From the NCBI GenBank assembly GCA_000155435.1, contig DS990260.1, positions 1-64,000 of the forward strand: DNA of 64,000 nt, read 5' to 3'. The notes under the pieces are model-generated. The model was not told the DNA's origin, did not search any database, and saw nothing but the letters and a program-made list of their open reading frames with translations. Origin of the DNA: Clostridiales bacterium 1_7_47FAA (GTDB lineage Bacteria > Bacillota > Clostridia > Lachnospirales > Lachnospiraceae). Both the position numbers and the translations under genes were made by a program. Below, piece after piece: positions 1 to 7,405 of this stretch (position 1 is the stretch's first letter; each line of letters opens with the position of its first letter).

Positions 1-1083
1 GTAGGACTTCCCAATGTCGGAAAAAGTACTCTTTTTAATTCATTGACCAAGGCAGGCGCGGAATCAGCCAACTATCCGTTCTGTACCATTGACCCCAATG
101 TAGGCGTGGTGCCTGTTCCTGACGTGCGTCTGGACAGGCTCACTGAAATGTATAACTCTGAAAAAACCACTCCCGCCGTCATCGAATTCGTGGACATTGC
201 AGGACTTGTAAAGGGGGCATCCAAAGGCGAGGGCCTGGGCAACCAGTTCCTGTCCAATATCCGCGAGGTGGACGCCATCGTCCATGTGGTCCGCTGCTTC
301 GACGACCCCAATGTCATCCACGTGGACGGCTGTATCGACCCCTTAAGGGATATTGAAACCATTAACCTGGAGCTGATTTTCTCTGATATCGAGATTCTGG
401 AACGCCGCATTGCAAAGCAGTCCAAGGGCGCTTTCAACAATAAGGATCTGGCCAAGGAAGTGGAACTGTTAAAGGCCATGAAGGCCCACCTGGAAGAAGG
501 CAGGCTGGCCCGCAGCTACGAGACAGAGGATGAGGATGAGCGCGAATTCATCGGAACATTGAACCTGCTCACCTGGAAGCCCGTCATATTCGCTGCCAAT
601 GTTGCGGAAGGCGACCTGGCAAATGACGGCGCTGACAACAGCTACGTACAGTCCGTACGCGGTTTTGCCGCTGAAAACGGATGTGAGGTATTTGTCATCT
701 GTGCTGAGATTGAGCAGGAAATCGCAGAGCTGGATGAGGATGAGAAGAAAATGTTCTTAGACGACCTTGGCCTTACCGAATCCGGACTGGAGAAGCTGAT
801 TGCCGCCAGCTACCGTATCCTGGGCCTTATGAGCTACCTGACGGCCGGTCCTCAGGAAAGCCGCGCATGGACCATCAAGGTGGGCACCAAGGCGCCCCAG
901 GCAGCAGGCAAGATTCACAGCGACTTTGAGCGCGGCTTCATCCGCGCCGAGGTGGTGAACTACGACGACCTGATGAACTGCGGCAGCATGGGCGCTGCCA
1001 AGGAAAAAGGCCTGGTCCGCTCAGAAGGCAAGGAATATGTGATGAGGGACGGGGATGTGGTTCTCTTCCGTTTTAATGTATAA
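1..1083 (+). CDS. ychF: Ribosome-binding ATPase YchF (5' end cut by window edge)
   Basis: The reading frame is open from base 1, so about five N-terminal residues lie outside the window; 360 residues are visible. The P-loop GLPNVGKST sits at the edge, followed by the G3-region DIAGLVKGASKGEGLGNQFL and the NVAE motif that replaces NKxD and gives the family its ATP preference. A helical middle and a C-terminal TGS-type domain ending VLFRFNV follow. YchF is a universally conserved Obg-class P-loop NTPase of the cytoplasm that binds ribosomes and is linked to stress responses. The length fits the family norm of about 365. A TTG at base 43 is internal and is not the start. Confidence 0.97.
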   Translation, partial: VGLPNVGKSTLFNSLTKAGAESANYPFCTIDPNVGVVPVPDVRLDRLTEMYNSEKTTPAVIEFVDIAGLVKGASKGEGLGNQFLSNIREVDAIVHVVRCFDDPNVIHVDGCIDPLRDIETINLELIFSDIEILERRIAKQSKGAFNNKDLAKEVELLKAMKAHLEEGRLARSYETEDEDEREFIGTLNLLTWKPVIFAANVAEGDLANDGADNSYVQSVRGFAAENGCEVFVICAEIEQEIAELDEDEKKMFLDDLGLTESGLEKLIAASYRILGLMSYLTAGPQESRAWTIKVGTKAPQAAGKIHSDFERGFIRAEVVNYDDLMNCGSMGAAKEKGLVRSEGKEYVMRDGDVVLFRFNV

Positions 1084-1093
1084 GACCAATATC

Positions 1094-1175
1094 AAAGCCG
1101 GTCCCCTGAAAACGGGTAACCGTCAGGGCATGTCTTAAAATGCCCTGGCTGGATTCCCTTCAGGGGACCGGCTTT
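1094..1175. terminator. Nested long hairpin between convergent genes
   Basis: A perfect 17-bp inverted repeat (1094-1110 with 1159-1175) encloses a second 7-bp hairpin (1124-1130 with 1141-1147). It lies 10 bases after the ychF stop and before the end of the convergent minus-strand gene. Only four T residues follow on the plus strand, so termination is probable rather than certain. It could serve both directions. Confidence 0.6.
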
Positions 1176-1256
1176 TGATTTGTACGGTACCATTATGATA
1201 CGCTGCCACCATGATTCACTGTCACCATAATCCGCTGCTACCATGTTCCGCATCCC

Positions 1257-2105
1257 TCATGACCCATCCAGGTCAATGGGGCCAAAAAATGCCTGGTGCA
1301 GGTCCACCTCAAAATCTTCACCTGTATAAATCTCTCCTTTAAGGATCTGGTAACCGATGACGGCATCAGGCCCATCCCCGTCCAGAAACGTGATGCCGAC
1401 GCTGCCGTTTAAGCAGCCGCCGGTATACCGGACCATGGCAGCCGTCATTTTATTAAGCTGCGCCTCAAGGAAATCCACTTTCTCCTGCCGTTCTGCCGCG
1501 GACAGGTCCCCGTAGCGGACATAGCCGTACATGGAAAGGGTTACCGGATACTCATTAAATACGGTTTCATACCGCATTTCATCCAGTCTGGCATGTTCCA
1601 GTATATCCGTTTCATATTGAAGCCGTTCCTCAAACATTATACTTGTCTCCGGACGTTTTCGGTCGGAAAACAGCGAATAAAAGCTGCAGTACATTGAAAC
1701 ACTGTCCTCATCCACATATGGTACGATATATGGCTGAAGGAAATTCTCATCATAGTAGGATTCTACCCTGTCCTTAAGGTGGCTGCGGACAGCCCCTGTG
1801 ATATTCTCCGCATAATTGCTGAACACAAAAGCGGCCGGACATCCGTAGGCATCCGTGTAATCCAGTTCCCAGCTGGTATATCTGTATGGCTTGTTCCAAT
1901 CCGGTTTATCCGTATCCTTATTCCAGAAATACCCTGTGATGGTTTCCCCGGGAGAAATCCGGCTGTCCTCCCCGAAAACCGCTGTCAGCTGGCTCCCATA
2001 ACGGAGCGCCAGGTCTTCCTCATAGATTTTTGTTTCCGGCGGCTGGAGGAAGGACAGGCAGGAAATCATGACGAATGCCGTTAATGCTGCTTTTTTCAGT
2101 CTCAT
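1257..2105 (-). CDS. Hypothetical secreted protein
   Basis: This 282-residue protein is not recognised. Residues 1-22 form a basic, then hydrophobic export signal. A weak lipobox-like M-I-S-C is present, but the following LSFLQPP makes lipid attachment doubtful. The rest is soluble, acidic and rich in Tyr/Asp, with no motif I can place. The start has a strong AAGGAGGG site 8 bases upstream. It is 32 bases downstream of the 100-residue basic ORF at 2138-2440 and probably shares its transcript. Cell-surface or extracellular location is inferred from the signal only. Confidence 0.8.
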   Translation of the reverse strand: MRLKKAALTAFVMISCLSFLQPPETKIYEEDLALRYGSQLTAVFGEDSRISPGETITGYFWNKDTDKPDWNKPYRYTSWELDYTDAYGCPAAFVFSNYAENITGAVRSHLKDRVESYYDENFLQPYIVPYVDEDSVSMYCSFYSLFSDRKRPETSIMFEERLQYETDILEHARLDEMRYETVFNEYPVTLSMYGYVRYGDLSAAERQEKVDFLEAQLNKMTAAMVRYTGGCLNGSVGITFLDGDGPDAVIGYQILKGEIYTGEDFEVDLHQAFFGPIDLDGS

Positions 2106-2137
2106 GATTTCCCTCCTTCATTACAAGCGCTTTTCCA

Positions 2138-2440
2138 TCACCAGGTAAGCCATCCATATGTCTTATAGTCATGAGGGACAACCCTGTAATATGCCTCGTT
2201 ATACAGTTCCCGTTTCAGTTTTATGCGCAGGCTTCTCCTGGTCTGCCTTCTTACTTCCTTGCACTCATGTTTATAAAACCATTTGGTGCCGCGGCGGTGG
2301 CGGTAGTCTTCCAGGGCCTTTTCCCTGGGGTCACGGCAGCTCCTGGCAGTCTTGTACATCCGCTTCATATTGCGCCTGTACAGCTCCCATTCCCATTCGC
2401 TGACCTGTCCGTTAAACTCCTTTTGTAAACTTCTGTCCAT
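2138..2440 (-). CDS. Hypothetical small basic protein
   Basis: This 100-residue, strongly basic protein is rich in Arg/Lys/Tyr/Trp, with several short charged helices (for example near residues 15-35 and 60-80). No signal, membrane segment or known domain is seen. The ribosome binding site is modest (AGGGA about 5 bases before ATG). It is the first gene after the promoter at 2570-2599 and is followed by the secreted-protein gene. The bias in composition leaves some risk that it is not a gene, but promoter placement and operon spacing support it. Confidence 0.6.
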   Translation of the reverse strand: MDRSLQKEFNGQVSEWEWELYRRNMKRMYKTARSCRDPREKALEDYRHRRGTKWFYKHECKEVRRQTRRSLRIKLKRELYNEAYYRVVPHDYKTYGWLTW

Positions 2441-2569
2441 TCTTATCCCTGGTATGGGCTTTAGATTTACCCTTTCGGGTACTTACTCCATACCTAGAAC
2501 AGACACATTCTGTAAAACAGCATCATGCTTATCACTCCCCATTCTTTCCCGGATTCATACACTGCCTTT

Positions 2570-2599
2570 ATTATATAATGCCCTGCCGCATTATGCCAA
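2570..2599 (-). promoter_or_regulatory. Promoter for the 2440/2105 gene pair
   Basis: On the minus strand TTGGCA (2594-2599) and TATAAT (2570-2575) are separated by 18 bases: five of six -35 positions and all six -10 positions match the vegetative consensus. It predicts a leader of about 120 bases. Confidence 0.7.
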
Positions 2600-2610
2600 T
2601 TGATTTTTTC

Positions 2611-2661
2611 GGTCAGTTTACTACTTGTTTTGGTCAGTTTCTTGCTTGTTTCGGTCAGTTT
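2611..2661. repeat. Three 21-bp-phased direct repeats (activator-type sites)
   Basis: GGTCAGTTT occurs at 2611-2619, 2632-2640 and 2653-2661, exactly two helical turns apart, with partly conserved flanks (TTCG before, CTTGCTTG after). The nearest copy is 11 bases upstream of the -35 of the minus-strand promoter. The layout of 9-bp boxes with 12-bp gaps is what LytTR-type response regulators use, though the box orientation relative to that promoter is reversed. Confidence 0.6.
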
Positions 2662-2831
2662 CTTACTTTTTTATCTTTTCCCTCCCCTCCCGTTCTGTGA
2701 TTTTCCATTTCCCTGCAAGGTAGCCATGTATCCGTGTTTTCGTATCCTTCCGTAACTTTTTCTGTTTACCTTATATTTTTTCAAAATATTTTCTGTTTTA
2801 CCCTTCTATTTTGGCCTGAAAACATATTTTC

Positions 2832-2860
2832 TTGCTTTTTCCATTTTACTGTGCTAAATT
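2832..2860 (+). promoter_or_regulatory. Possible promoter for the symporter gene
   Basis: TTGCTT (2832-2837), a 17-base spacer and TAAATT (2855-2860) lie 36 bases before the start codon. Each hexamer matches four or five consensus positions, so this is a weak call. Confidence 0.35.
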
Positions 2861-2896
2861 ATTAATATTATTGACTCAGAAAACGGGGGATTTGAT

Positions 2897-4330
2897 ATGG
2901 AACTGTTTAGCACTATTGTGGAAACCATCAATAACTATCTTTGGGGGATTCCCATGATTGCACTTCTTTTTGGAACACATCTTTTTCTCACGATCCGTAC
3001 GGGATTCATCCAGAGGAAAACATTGACCGGCATCCGGCTCTCTGTCACAAAAGATCCCGACTCCAGCGGCGACATCAGCCAGTTTGCAGCCTTAACAACC
3101 GCCCTTGCCTCCACCATAGGAACCGGCAACATCATTGGCGTGGGGACCGCCATTGCCCTTGGCGGTCCAGGCGCCGTACTGTGGTGCTGGCTCACCGGCG
3201 TGTTCGGGATTGCCACCAAGTACGGTGAATCCCTCATAGCCGTCAAGTACCGCGTGCGCACCAAGGACGGCACCATGCTGGGAGGCGCCATGTATGCCCT
3301 GGAGCGCGGACTGGGCATGAAGTGGCTGGGCATCATCTTTGCAGTGCTGGGCACCCTTACATCCTTTGGAATCGGATGCGGCGTCCAGGTCAACGCCATT
3401 TCCAGTATTGTGAACAGCAATGTGAAACCGCTTATGACATCCGGCGGCCTTAAGGCCCTGCTGGATACATATCCATGGATCATCAGCCTTGCAGTGGGCC
3501 TTATCACAAGCGGGGTTACCTGCCTGGTTATCTTCGGCGGGGTGAAATCCATTGCAAGGGTGTGCGAAAAGCTGGTGCCTTTCATGGCGTTTTTCTATGT
3601 TGTGGGATGTATTTTCATCCTCTTCATCAACCGGGCATTCCTGGGTGAGACATTTTCCATCATATTCCGCAGCGCCTTTACGGAAATGCGCTCCATCGCA
3701 GGCGGCCTGGTTGGCTCGGGTATCATGATGTCGGCCCGGTACGGAATTGCCCGCGGGCTTTTTTCCAATGAATCCGGTATGGGTTCCGCCCCCATCGTGG
3801 CCGCTGCTGCCCAGACCCGCAATCCGGTGCGCCAGGCCCTTGTATCTGCAACCGGAACCTTCTGGGATACCGTCGTGGTCTGTCTCATGACCGGCCTTGT
3901 CCTGGTCAGCAGCATCATTGGCTATGATTCCATCAGCGTCACCAACCTGTCCGGCGGAGAACTGACCAATGCGGCATTTGCCCTGATTCCTTATATCGGG
4001 CAGCCCATCCTCATCGTGGGTATCATCACATTTGCATATTCCACCATCCTGGGCTGGTCCTATTACGGCGAACGGTGCCTGGAATACCTGATGGGCAAGA
4101 AAGGGCTGATTCCTTACCGCGTGGCCTGGGCCGTGGTGCTGGTGGCTGCCCCTGTAATCCAGCTGGAACTTGTATGGAGTATTGCGGATACGCTTAATGC
4201 ACTGATGGCGATTCCTAACCTGATTGCCGTGCTGCTGCTGTCCGGCGTGATTGTGAAGGATACGAAGTATTATCTGGCGCATCTGGATGAGAAGGATGAG
4301 ACTCCGATTCCTTTGGTGGAGGATAAATAA
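2897..4330 (+). CDS. Sodium/alanine (or glycine) symporter, AGCS family
   Basis: This 477-residue integral membrane protein has about ten hydrophobic segments. The family's N-terminal pattern is clear: LFGTHLFLTIRTGF near residues 25-38, then a TTALASTIGTGNIIGVGTAI stretch, and the later ARGLFSNESGMGSAP motif at about residues 292-306. AGCS carriers import small neutral amino acids with sodium. Length and order match the family (AlsT, DagA). The start follows GGGGGA. The gene stands alone, ended by a strong terminator. The substrate cannot be told from sequence alone. Confidence 0.93.
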   Translation: MELFSTIVETINNYLWGIPMIALLFGTHLFLTIRTGFIQRKTLTGIRLSVTKDPDSSGDISQFAALTTALASTIGTGNIIGVGTAIALGGPGAVLWCWLTGVFGIATKYGESLIAVKYRVRTKDGTMLGGAMYALERGLGMKWLGIIFAVLGTLTSFGIGCGVQVNAISSIVNSNVKPLMTSGGLKALLDTYPWIISLAVGLITSGVTCLVIFGGVKSIARVCEKLVPFMAFFYVVGCIFILFINRAFLGETFSIIFRSAFTEMRSIAGGLVGSGIMMSARYGIARGLFSNESGMGSAPIVAAAAQTRNPVRQALVSATGTFWDTVVVCLMTGLVLVSSIIGYDSISVTNLSGGELTNAAFALIPYIGQPILIVGIITFAYSTILGWSYYGERCLEYLMGKKGLIPYRVAWAVVLVAAPVIQLELVWSIADTLNALMAIPNLIAVLLLSGVIVKDTKYYLAHLDEKDETPIPLVEDK

Positions 4331-4342
4331 GATAAGTGGATT

Positions 4343-4383
4343 AAAACTGCCTGAAACAATTTCTGTTTTCAGGCAGTTTTTTT
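4343..4383 (+). terminator. Rho-independent terminator after the symporter
   Basis: A 14-bp perfect stem (4343-4356 with 4367-4380) with a 10-base loop is followed by a seven-T run. It begins 12 bases after the stop codon. Confidence 0.92.
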
Positions 4384-4396
4384 ATGCCCCCCGGAC

Positions 4397-4450
4397 TTGA
4401 ACTTTCCTGGATTTCCTGTATAATTGTCTTATCACTCATCTATGATGAGT
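4397..4450 (+). promoter_or_regulatory. Promoter with 17-bp operator dyad
   Basis: TTGAAC (4397-4402), a 16-base spacer and a perfect TATAAT (4419-4424) are followed by the perfect dyad ACTCATC-TAT-GATGAGT (4434-4450), which would sit at about +3 to +19 of the transcript. A repressor bound there would block initiation. The FCD-type regulator encoded as third gene of this unit is the obvious candidate. Confidence 0.75.
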
Positions 4451-4498
4451 AGTGTTGGACGGAAACTACAACATTTCATACAAAAAGGAGGAGCTGCT

Positions 4499-5197
4499 AT
4501 GCAGAAAATCATTGACCTGACCTTGGAAATCACCAATAAGATGCTGGTACAGGATGCGTTCCAGAGCAATATCTATGTTACCATGGTATCCCATGAAGAA
4601 TCAAAGGTATTTAAAACAGGGACTGAAGATGACCCCTTCACTTCTACCTGGAATTATCTTGGCATGGTGGAGCATACCGGAACCCATGTGGATGCCTTCT
4701 TCCATATGACTCCGGATGGGCTTCCAATCGACCGGATGCCCCTTGACCTTTTCTTTGGGAAGGCAGTATGCCTGGACATGCGCCATATACCTGCCAGGGG
4801 AAGCATTACGGTGCAGGATATGGAGCAGGCTGAACAGGAAGCCGGAGTCACCATAGACGGCCACATTGTCCTTCTGGCCACTGGTGTGCATGAGAAATAT
4901 TTTCCTTCTAAAGACATCCTCTTCATGAATCCTGATATCTCTCCGGAAGCAGTGGCCTGGCTGGCCTCACGCCATTCCAGGATGCATGGGGTGGAGGGTC
5001 CGTCCACCGACATCATGGACACCCAGCTGTTTCCCAGCCACCGGGCCTGCCGGGATCTGGGATTATCCCACTATGAGTGGCTGATAAACCTGAATCAGCT
5101 CATAGGTAAAGGAGAATTTCAATTTTATGGGATTCCTCTCAGGTTAAAAAATGGAAGCGGTTCACCTGTAAGGGCATTTGCCATCATTGAAGAATAA
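4499..5197 (+). CDS. Cyclase-family metal-dependent amide hydrolase
   Basis: This 232-residue cytoplasmic enzyme belongs to the cyclase family that includes bacterial kynurenine formamidase and isatin hydrolase. The metal-binding signature HTGTHVDAFFHM is present near residues 60-71, followed by a GVEGPSTDI segment typical of the C-terminal half. The start was set at the ATG preceded by AAAGGAGG (8 bases); an upstream in-frame ATG at 4424 falls inside the promoter and is rejected. It is followed after 14 bases by an acetamidase/formamidase gene. The reaction is probably hydrolysis of an amide or lactam bond; the substrate is unknown. Confidence 0.88.
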   Translation: MQKIIDLTLEITNKMLVQDAFQSNIYVTMVSHEESKVFKTGTEDDPFTSTWNYLGMVEHTGTHVDAFFHMTPDGLPIDRMPLDLFFGKAVCLDMRHIPARGSITVQDMEQAEQEAGVTIDGHIVLLATGVHEKYFPSKDILFMNPDISPEAVAWLASRHSRMHGVEGPSTDIMDTQLFPSHRACRDLGLSHYEWLINLNQLIGKGEFQFYGIPLRLKNGSGSPVRAFAIIEE

Positions 5198-5211
5198 AAG
5201 GAGGTATCCAC

Positions 5212-6147
5212 ATGGCAGATCATATACTTAAGCCTTCCCGTAAGAACCTCCATGGAAGCCTGTCCAAATCCATTCCACCAGTCCTGACCATTACTCCAGG
5301 TGAAACGGTGGATTTTACTACCCTGGAGGCAGACTGGCGGATTGCACGGCCTGACTCCCCCTTATCCTCAAGCGGCGTTTTCATGGAACGTTCCTTTCCC
5401 GCCGACCAGGGGCATGCACTGTGCGGCCCGGTCTATATCCAAGGCGCACGCCCCGGAATGACCCTTGCCGTACGGATTAACCAGATCATCCCGGGAACAT
5501 GGGGCTGGAGCCGTGTTGGAGGCGGGGACCCTGACCACCTGTCCCGCATAGGGTTTGAGGGGGATGAATATTTCCTTATCTGGGACATTGACCGGCAGAA
5601 AGGAATCTGCCGCAGCCATATGGGGCACTGCGTCCCCCTGTCACCATTCATGGGTGTAATGGCGGTGGCCCCTGATTCAGATGATTATGTGAAGACCCAT
5701 GCCCCCGGCCCTTATGGTGCTAATATGGACTGCCGGGACATCACAGCCGGAAGTATCCTTTATCTGCCTATTTATACGCAGGGAGCCCTTTTCTCCACCG
5801 GCGACGGACATGCCAGACAGGGGGACGGTGAGTCCGGATGCACTGCAATCGAGTGCCCGATGGAGCAGGTAAGCATGACTTTTAATCTGATTGATGAGCC
5901 ATTAGACAGTCCTGTATGTAATTCCCCGAAAGGCTGGATTACCTTTGGCTTTCACAGTGATTTGACAGTTGCTGCTTATTATGCTTTAATGGATATGTGC
6001 AGATTGATGGAACGCCTGTATGGATTTGGACACAAGGAGGCCATGGCCATGGCAAGTGTGGCCGTTGATATGAAAATAACACAGCTGGTCAACGGTATAA
6101 GGGGAGTCCATGCCCTTCTTCCCCACGGCGTCATCTCCACAATGTAA
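5212..6147 (+). CDS. Acetamidase/formamidase family protein
   Basis: This 311-residue soluble enzyme of the FmdA/AmdA family releases ammonia from formamide, acetamide or related short amides. Visible family features are an N-terminal beta-rich region, the GDGHARQGDGE metal/active-site motif at about residues 201-211 and a C-terminal GFGHKEAMAMASVAVDMKIT helix. The ribosome binding site is AAAGGAGG. It lies between the cyclase-family hydrolase and the regulator, consistent with a short pathway that ends in ammonia release. Confidence 0.9.
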   Translation: MADHILKPSRKNLHGSLSKSIPPVLTITPGETVDFTTLEADWRIARPDSPLSSSGVFMERSFPADQGHALCGPVYIQGARPGMTLAVRINQIIPGTWGWSRVGGGDPDHLSRIGFEGDEYFLIWDIDRQKGICRSHMGHCVPLSPFMGVMAVAPDSDDYVKTHAPGPYGANMDCRDITAGSILYLPIYTQGALFSTGDGHARQGDGESGCTAIECPMEQVSMTFNLIDEPLDSPVCNSPKGWITFGFHSDLTVAAYYALMDMCRLMERLYGFGHKEAMAMASVAVDMKITQLVNGIRGVHALLPHGVISTM

Positions 6148-6192
6148 TTAGCAAATACGTTTTATGACCATATAGCAGGAGGAGACACTTTT

Positions 6193-6969
6193 ATGCCGGA
6201 TATCCCTTTGACCCTTTCCCTGGACGAATTAAAGGAAGTATTTCCGATTCAGTCTGATTTGATTGATTACATGATTTTCATGTGCCTTCTCCAGAAAAAT
6301 GAACCCACCGGTTCATGGACATTGAAAGAGCTTTTTGACCAGGCGGGATTAAAGGTCGGAACCGCAACCATCGGCAGGAACTTAAAGATGATGGACAGCC
6401 ATGGTTACACGGTTCAGGTTGCCAACAAAGGAAGGATCCTTACCGACCTTGGGCTGGAAAAGGCCGCCCATCTGCGTTCACAGGCAGCCGGGCAGGGCTT
6501 CAGCAAAGGGCTGATGTCCATTACCCAGAGCACTGACCTGAAGGCATTGACCGATATCCTGTATGCCAGACTGGCGCTTGAGCGGGAAACCGCCTCCCTG
6601 GCTGCCGTCCATGCAGATGACAATGACATAGAGGAACTGCGTTGGTCAGTAAGCCAGCATAAACACTCTGTCTCCCTTGGAAACAGTTCTGCCGGTACCG
6701 GGCTGGATTTTCATCTGGTCCTGGCCAGGGCCTCCAAAAACCAGGCCATGTATACGGCCCTGAACCTTCTGATTTACCAGCAGCGCTGTATTGAGTGGAA
6801 TGCGCAATCCGAAGGTATACTGGAATATCCGGCTACCTATGCAGATATCCACGAGGAAATCCTGAATGCTGTATGTTTACATGATTCCGTGCTGGCATCA
6901 CATTTAACAGAAAGCCATCTGATGGAAATCATACAGGAGATCCAAAAGAATACCGGTCCAGTTTCCTGA
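6193..6969 (+). CDS. GntR/FCD-like transcriptional regulator
   Basis: The protein has 258 residues. The N-terminal 80 form a winged-helix-like DNA-binding region (TLKELFDQAGLKVGTATIGR). Residues 110-245 look like an FCD all-helical ligand domain, beginning LTDILYARLALERETASLA and carrying the His/Asp pattern (DFHLVLARAS, then HEEIL and LTESHLMEI) that usually coordinates a metal near the effector. The N-terminal HTH is not the classic GntR consensus, so it could be a variant class. As last gene of the unit it is likely the local repressor acting at the dyad at 4434-4450. Confidence 0.8.
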   Translation: MPDIPLTLSLDELKEVFPIQSDLIDYMIFMCLLQKNEPTGSWTLKELFDQAGLKVGTATIGRNLKMMDSHGYTVQVANKGRILTDLGLEKAAHLRSQAAGQGFSKGLMSITQSTDLKALTDILYARLALERETASLAAVHADDNDIEELRWSVSQHKHSVSLGNSSAGTGLDFHLVLARASKNQAMYTALNLLIYQQRCIEWNAQSEGILEYPATYADIHEEILNAVCLHDSVLASHLTESHLMEIIQEIQKNTGPVS

Positions 6970-6988
6970 GCCGGTATTCTTTGTTTTT
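6945..6988. terminator. Bidirectional terminator shared by convergent operons
   Basis: A 12-bp perfect stem (6945-6956 with 6971-6982) with a 14-base loop is followed by TTGTTTTTT on the plus strand and by TTTTGG on the minus strand. It overlaps the last codons of the FCD regulator and abuts the ridA stop. Confidence 0.85.
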
Positions 6989-7377
6989 TAGTCCGCTGCA
7001 ACTGCCACCGCTTCAATCTCAATCACCATGCCGTGGTTGAATTTCCCTATCTGCATTGTACTGCGGGCAGGGGGGTTATCCGGGAAATATCTTTTATAGG
7101 TTTCATTAAATATCTCAAAGTCATCTATATCTGAAACAAACACAAGGGTTTTTATGACATGGGCCAAATCAGAGCCAGCCTCCCTAAGAAGATTGTCCAT
7201 ATTCTTTAATACCTGTTCCGTCTGTTTCACAATATCCCCTGGCCCCACTAATTCCTGGGTAACAGGATCATTTGCTGTCACCCCTGCCGTAAATATCAGA
7301 TTGCCTGTCCTAAAGGCCTGTGAGTACCAGCCTCCCGGCTTCGGGCATTTTTCCGTAGAAATCCTAACTGCGTCCAT
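6988..7377 (-). CDS. RidA family enamine/imine deaminase
   Basis: This 129-residue member of the YjgF/YER057c/UK114 family has RTGNLIFTAGVTA, DNLLREAGSDLAHVIKT, and the core arginine in PPARSTMQIG, ending with the conserved EIEAVAV. RidA-type proteins hydrolyse reactive enamines and imines made in amino-acid and pyrimidine breakdown. The start was chosen at the ATG after GGAAATGGGAG; an ATG 12 codons upstream would overlap the preceding gene and adds a non-family tail. As last gene of a catabolic operon, a clean-up role for an unstable intermediate is inferred. Confidence 0.92.
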   Translation of the reverse strand: MDAVRISTEKCPKPGGWYSQAFRTGNLIFTAGVTANDPVTQELVGPGDIVKQTEQVLKNMDNLLREAGSDLAHVIKTLVFVSDIDDFEIFNETYKRYFPDNPPARSTMQIGKFNHGMVIEIEAVAVAAD

Positions 7378-7405
7378 ACTCCCATTTCCTTTCCTTTTGT
7401 TATTT

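Larger units (their letters stand above)
2441..2896. other. Intergenic control region
   Basis: These 456 bases lie between divergent genes. They hold a small hairpin with a TACCC stem (2468-2481), a good minus-strand promoter (2570-2599), three direct repeats at 21-base spacing (2611-2661), a T-rich stretch, and a weak plus-strand promoter just before the symporter gene. No open frame with a ribosome binding site was found. Confidence 0.7.

Noticed and set aside
2611-2661. Definite LytTR-family operator
   Set aside because: Spacing fits but the boxes are inverted relative to the near promoter and no LytTR gene is in the window; kept only as a possibility.
3092-4282. Long minus-strand frame of 396 codons
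   Set aside because: Antisense shadow of the AGCS symporter; its composition is rich in His/Gly/Cys with no recognisable domain.
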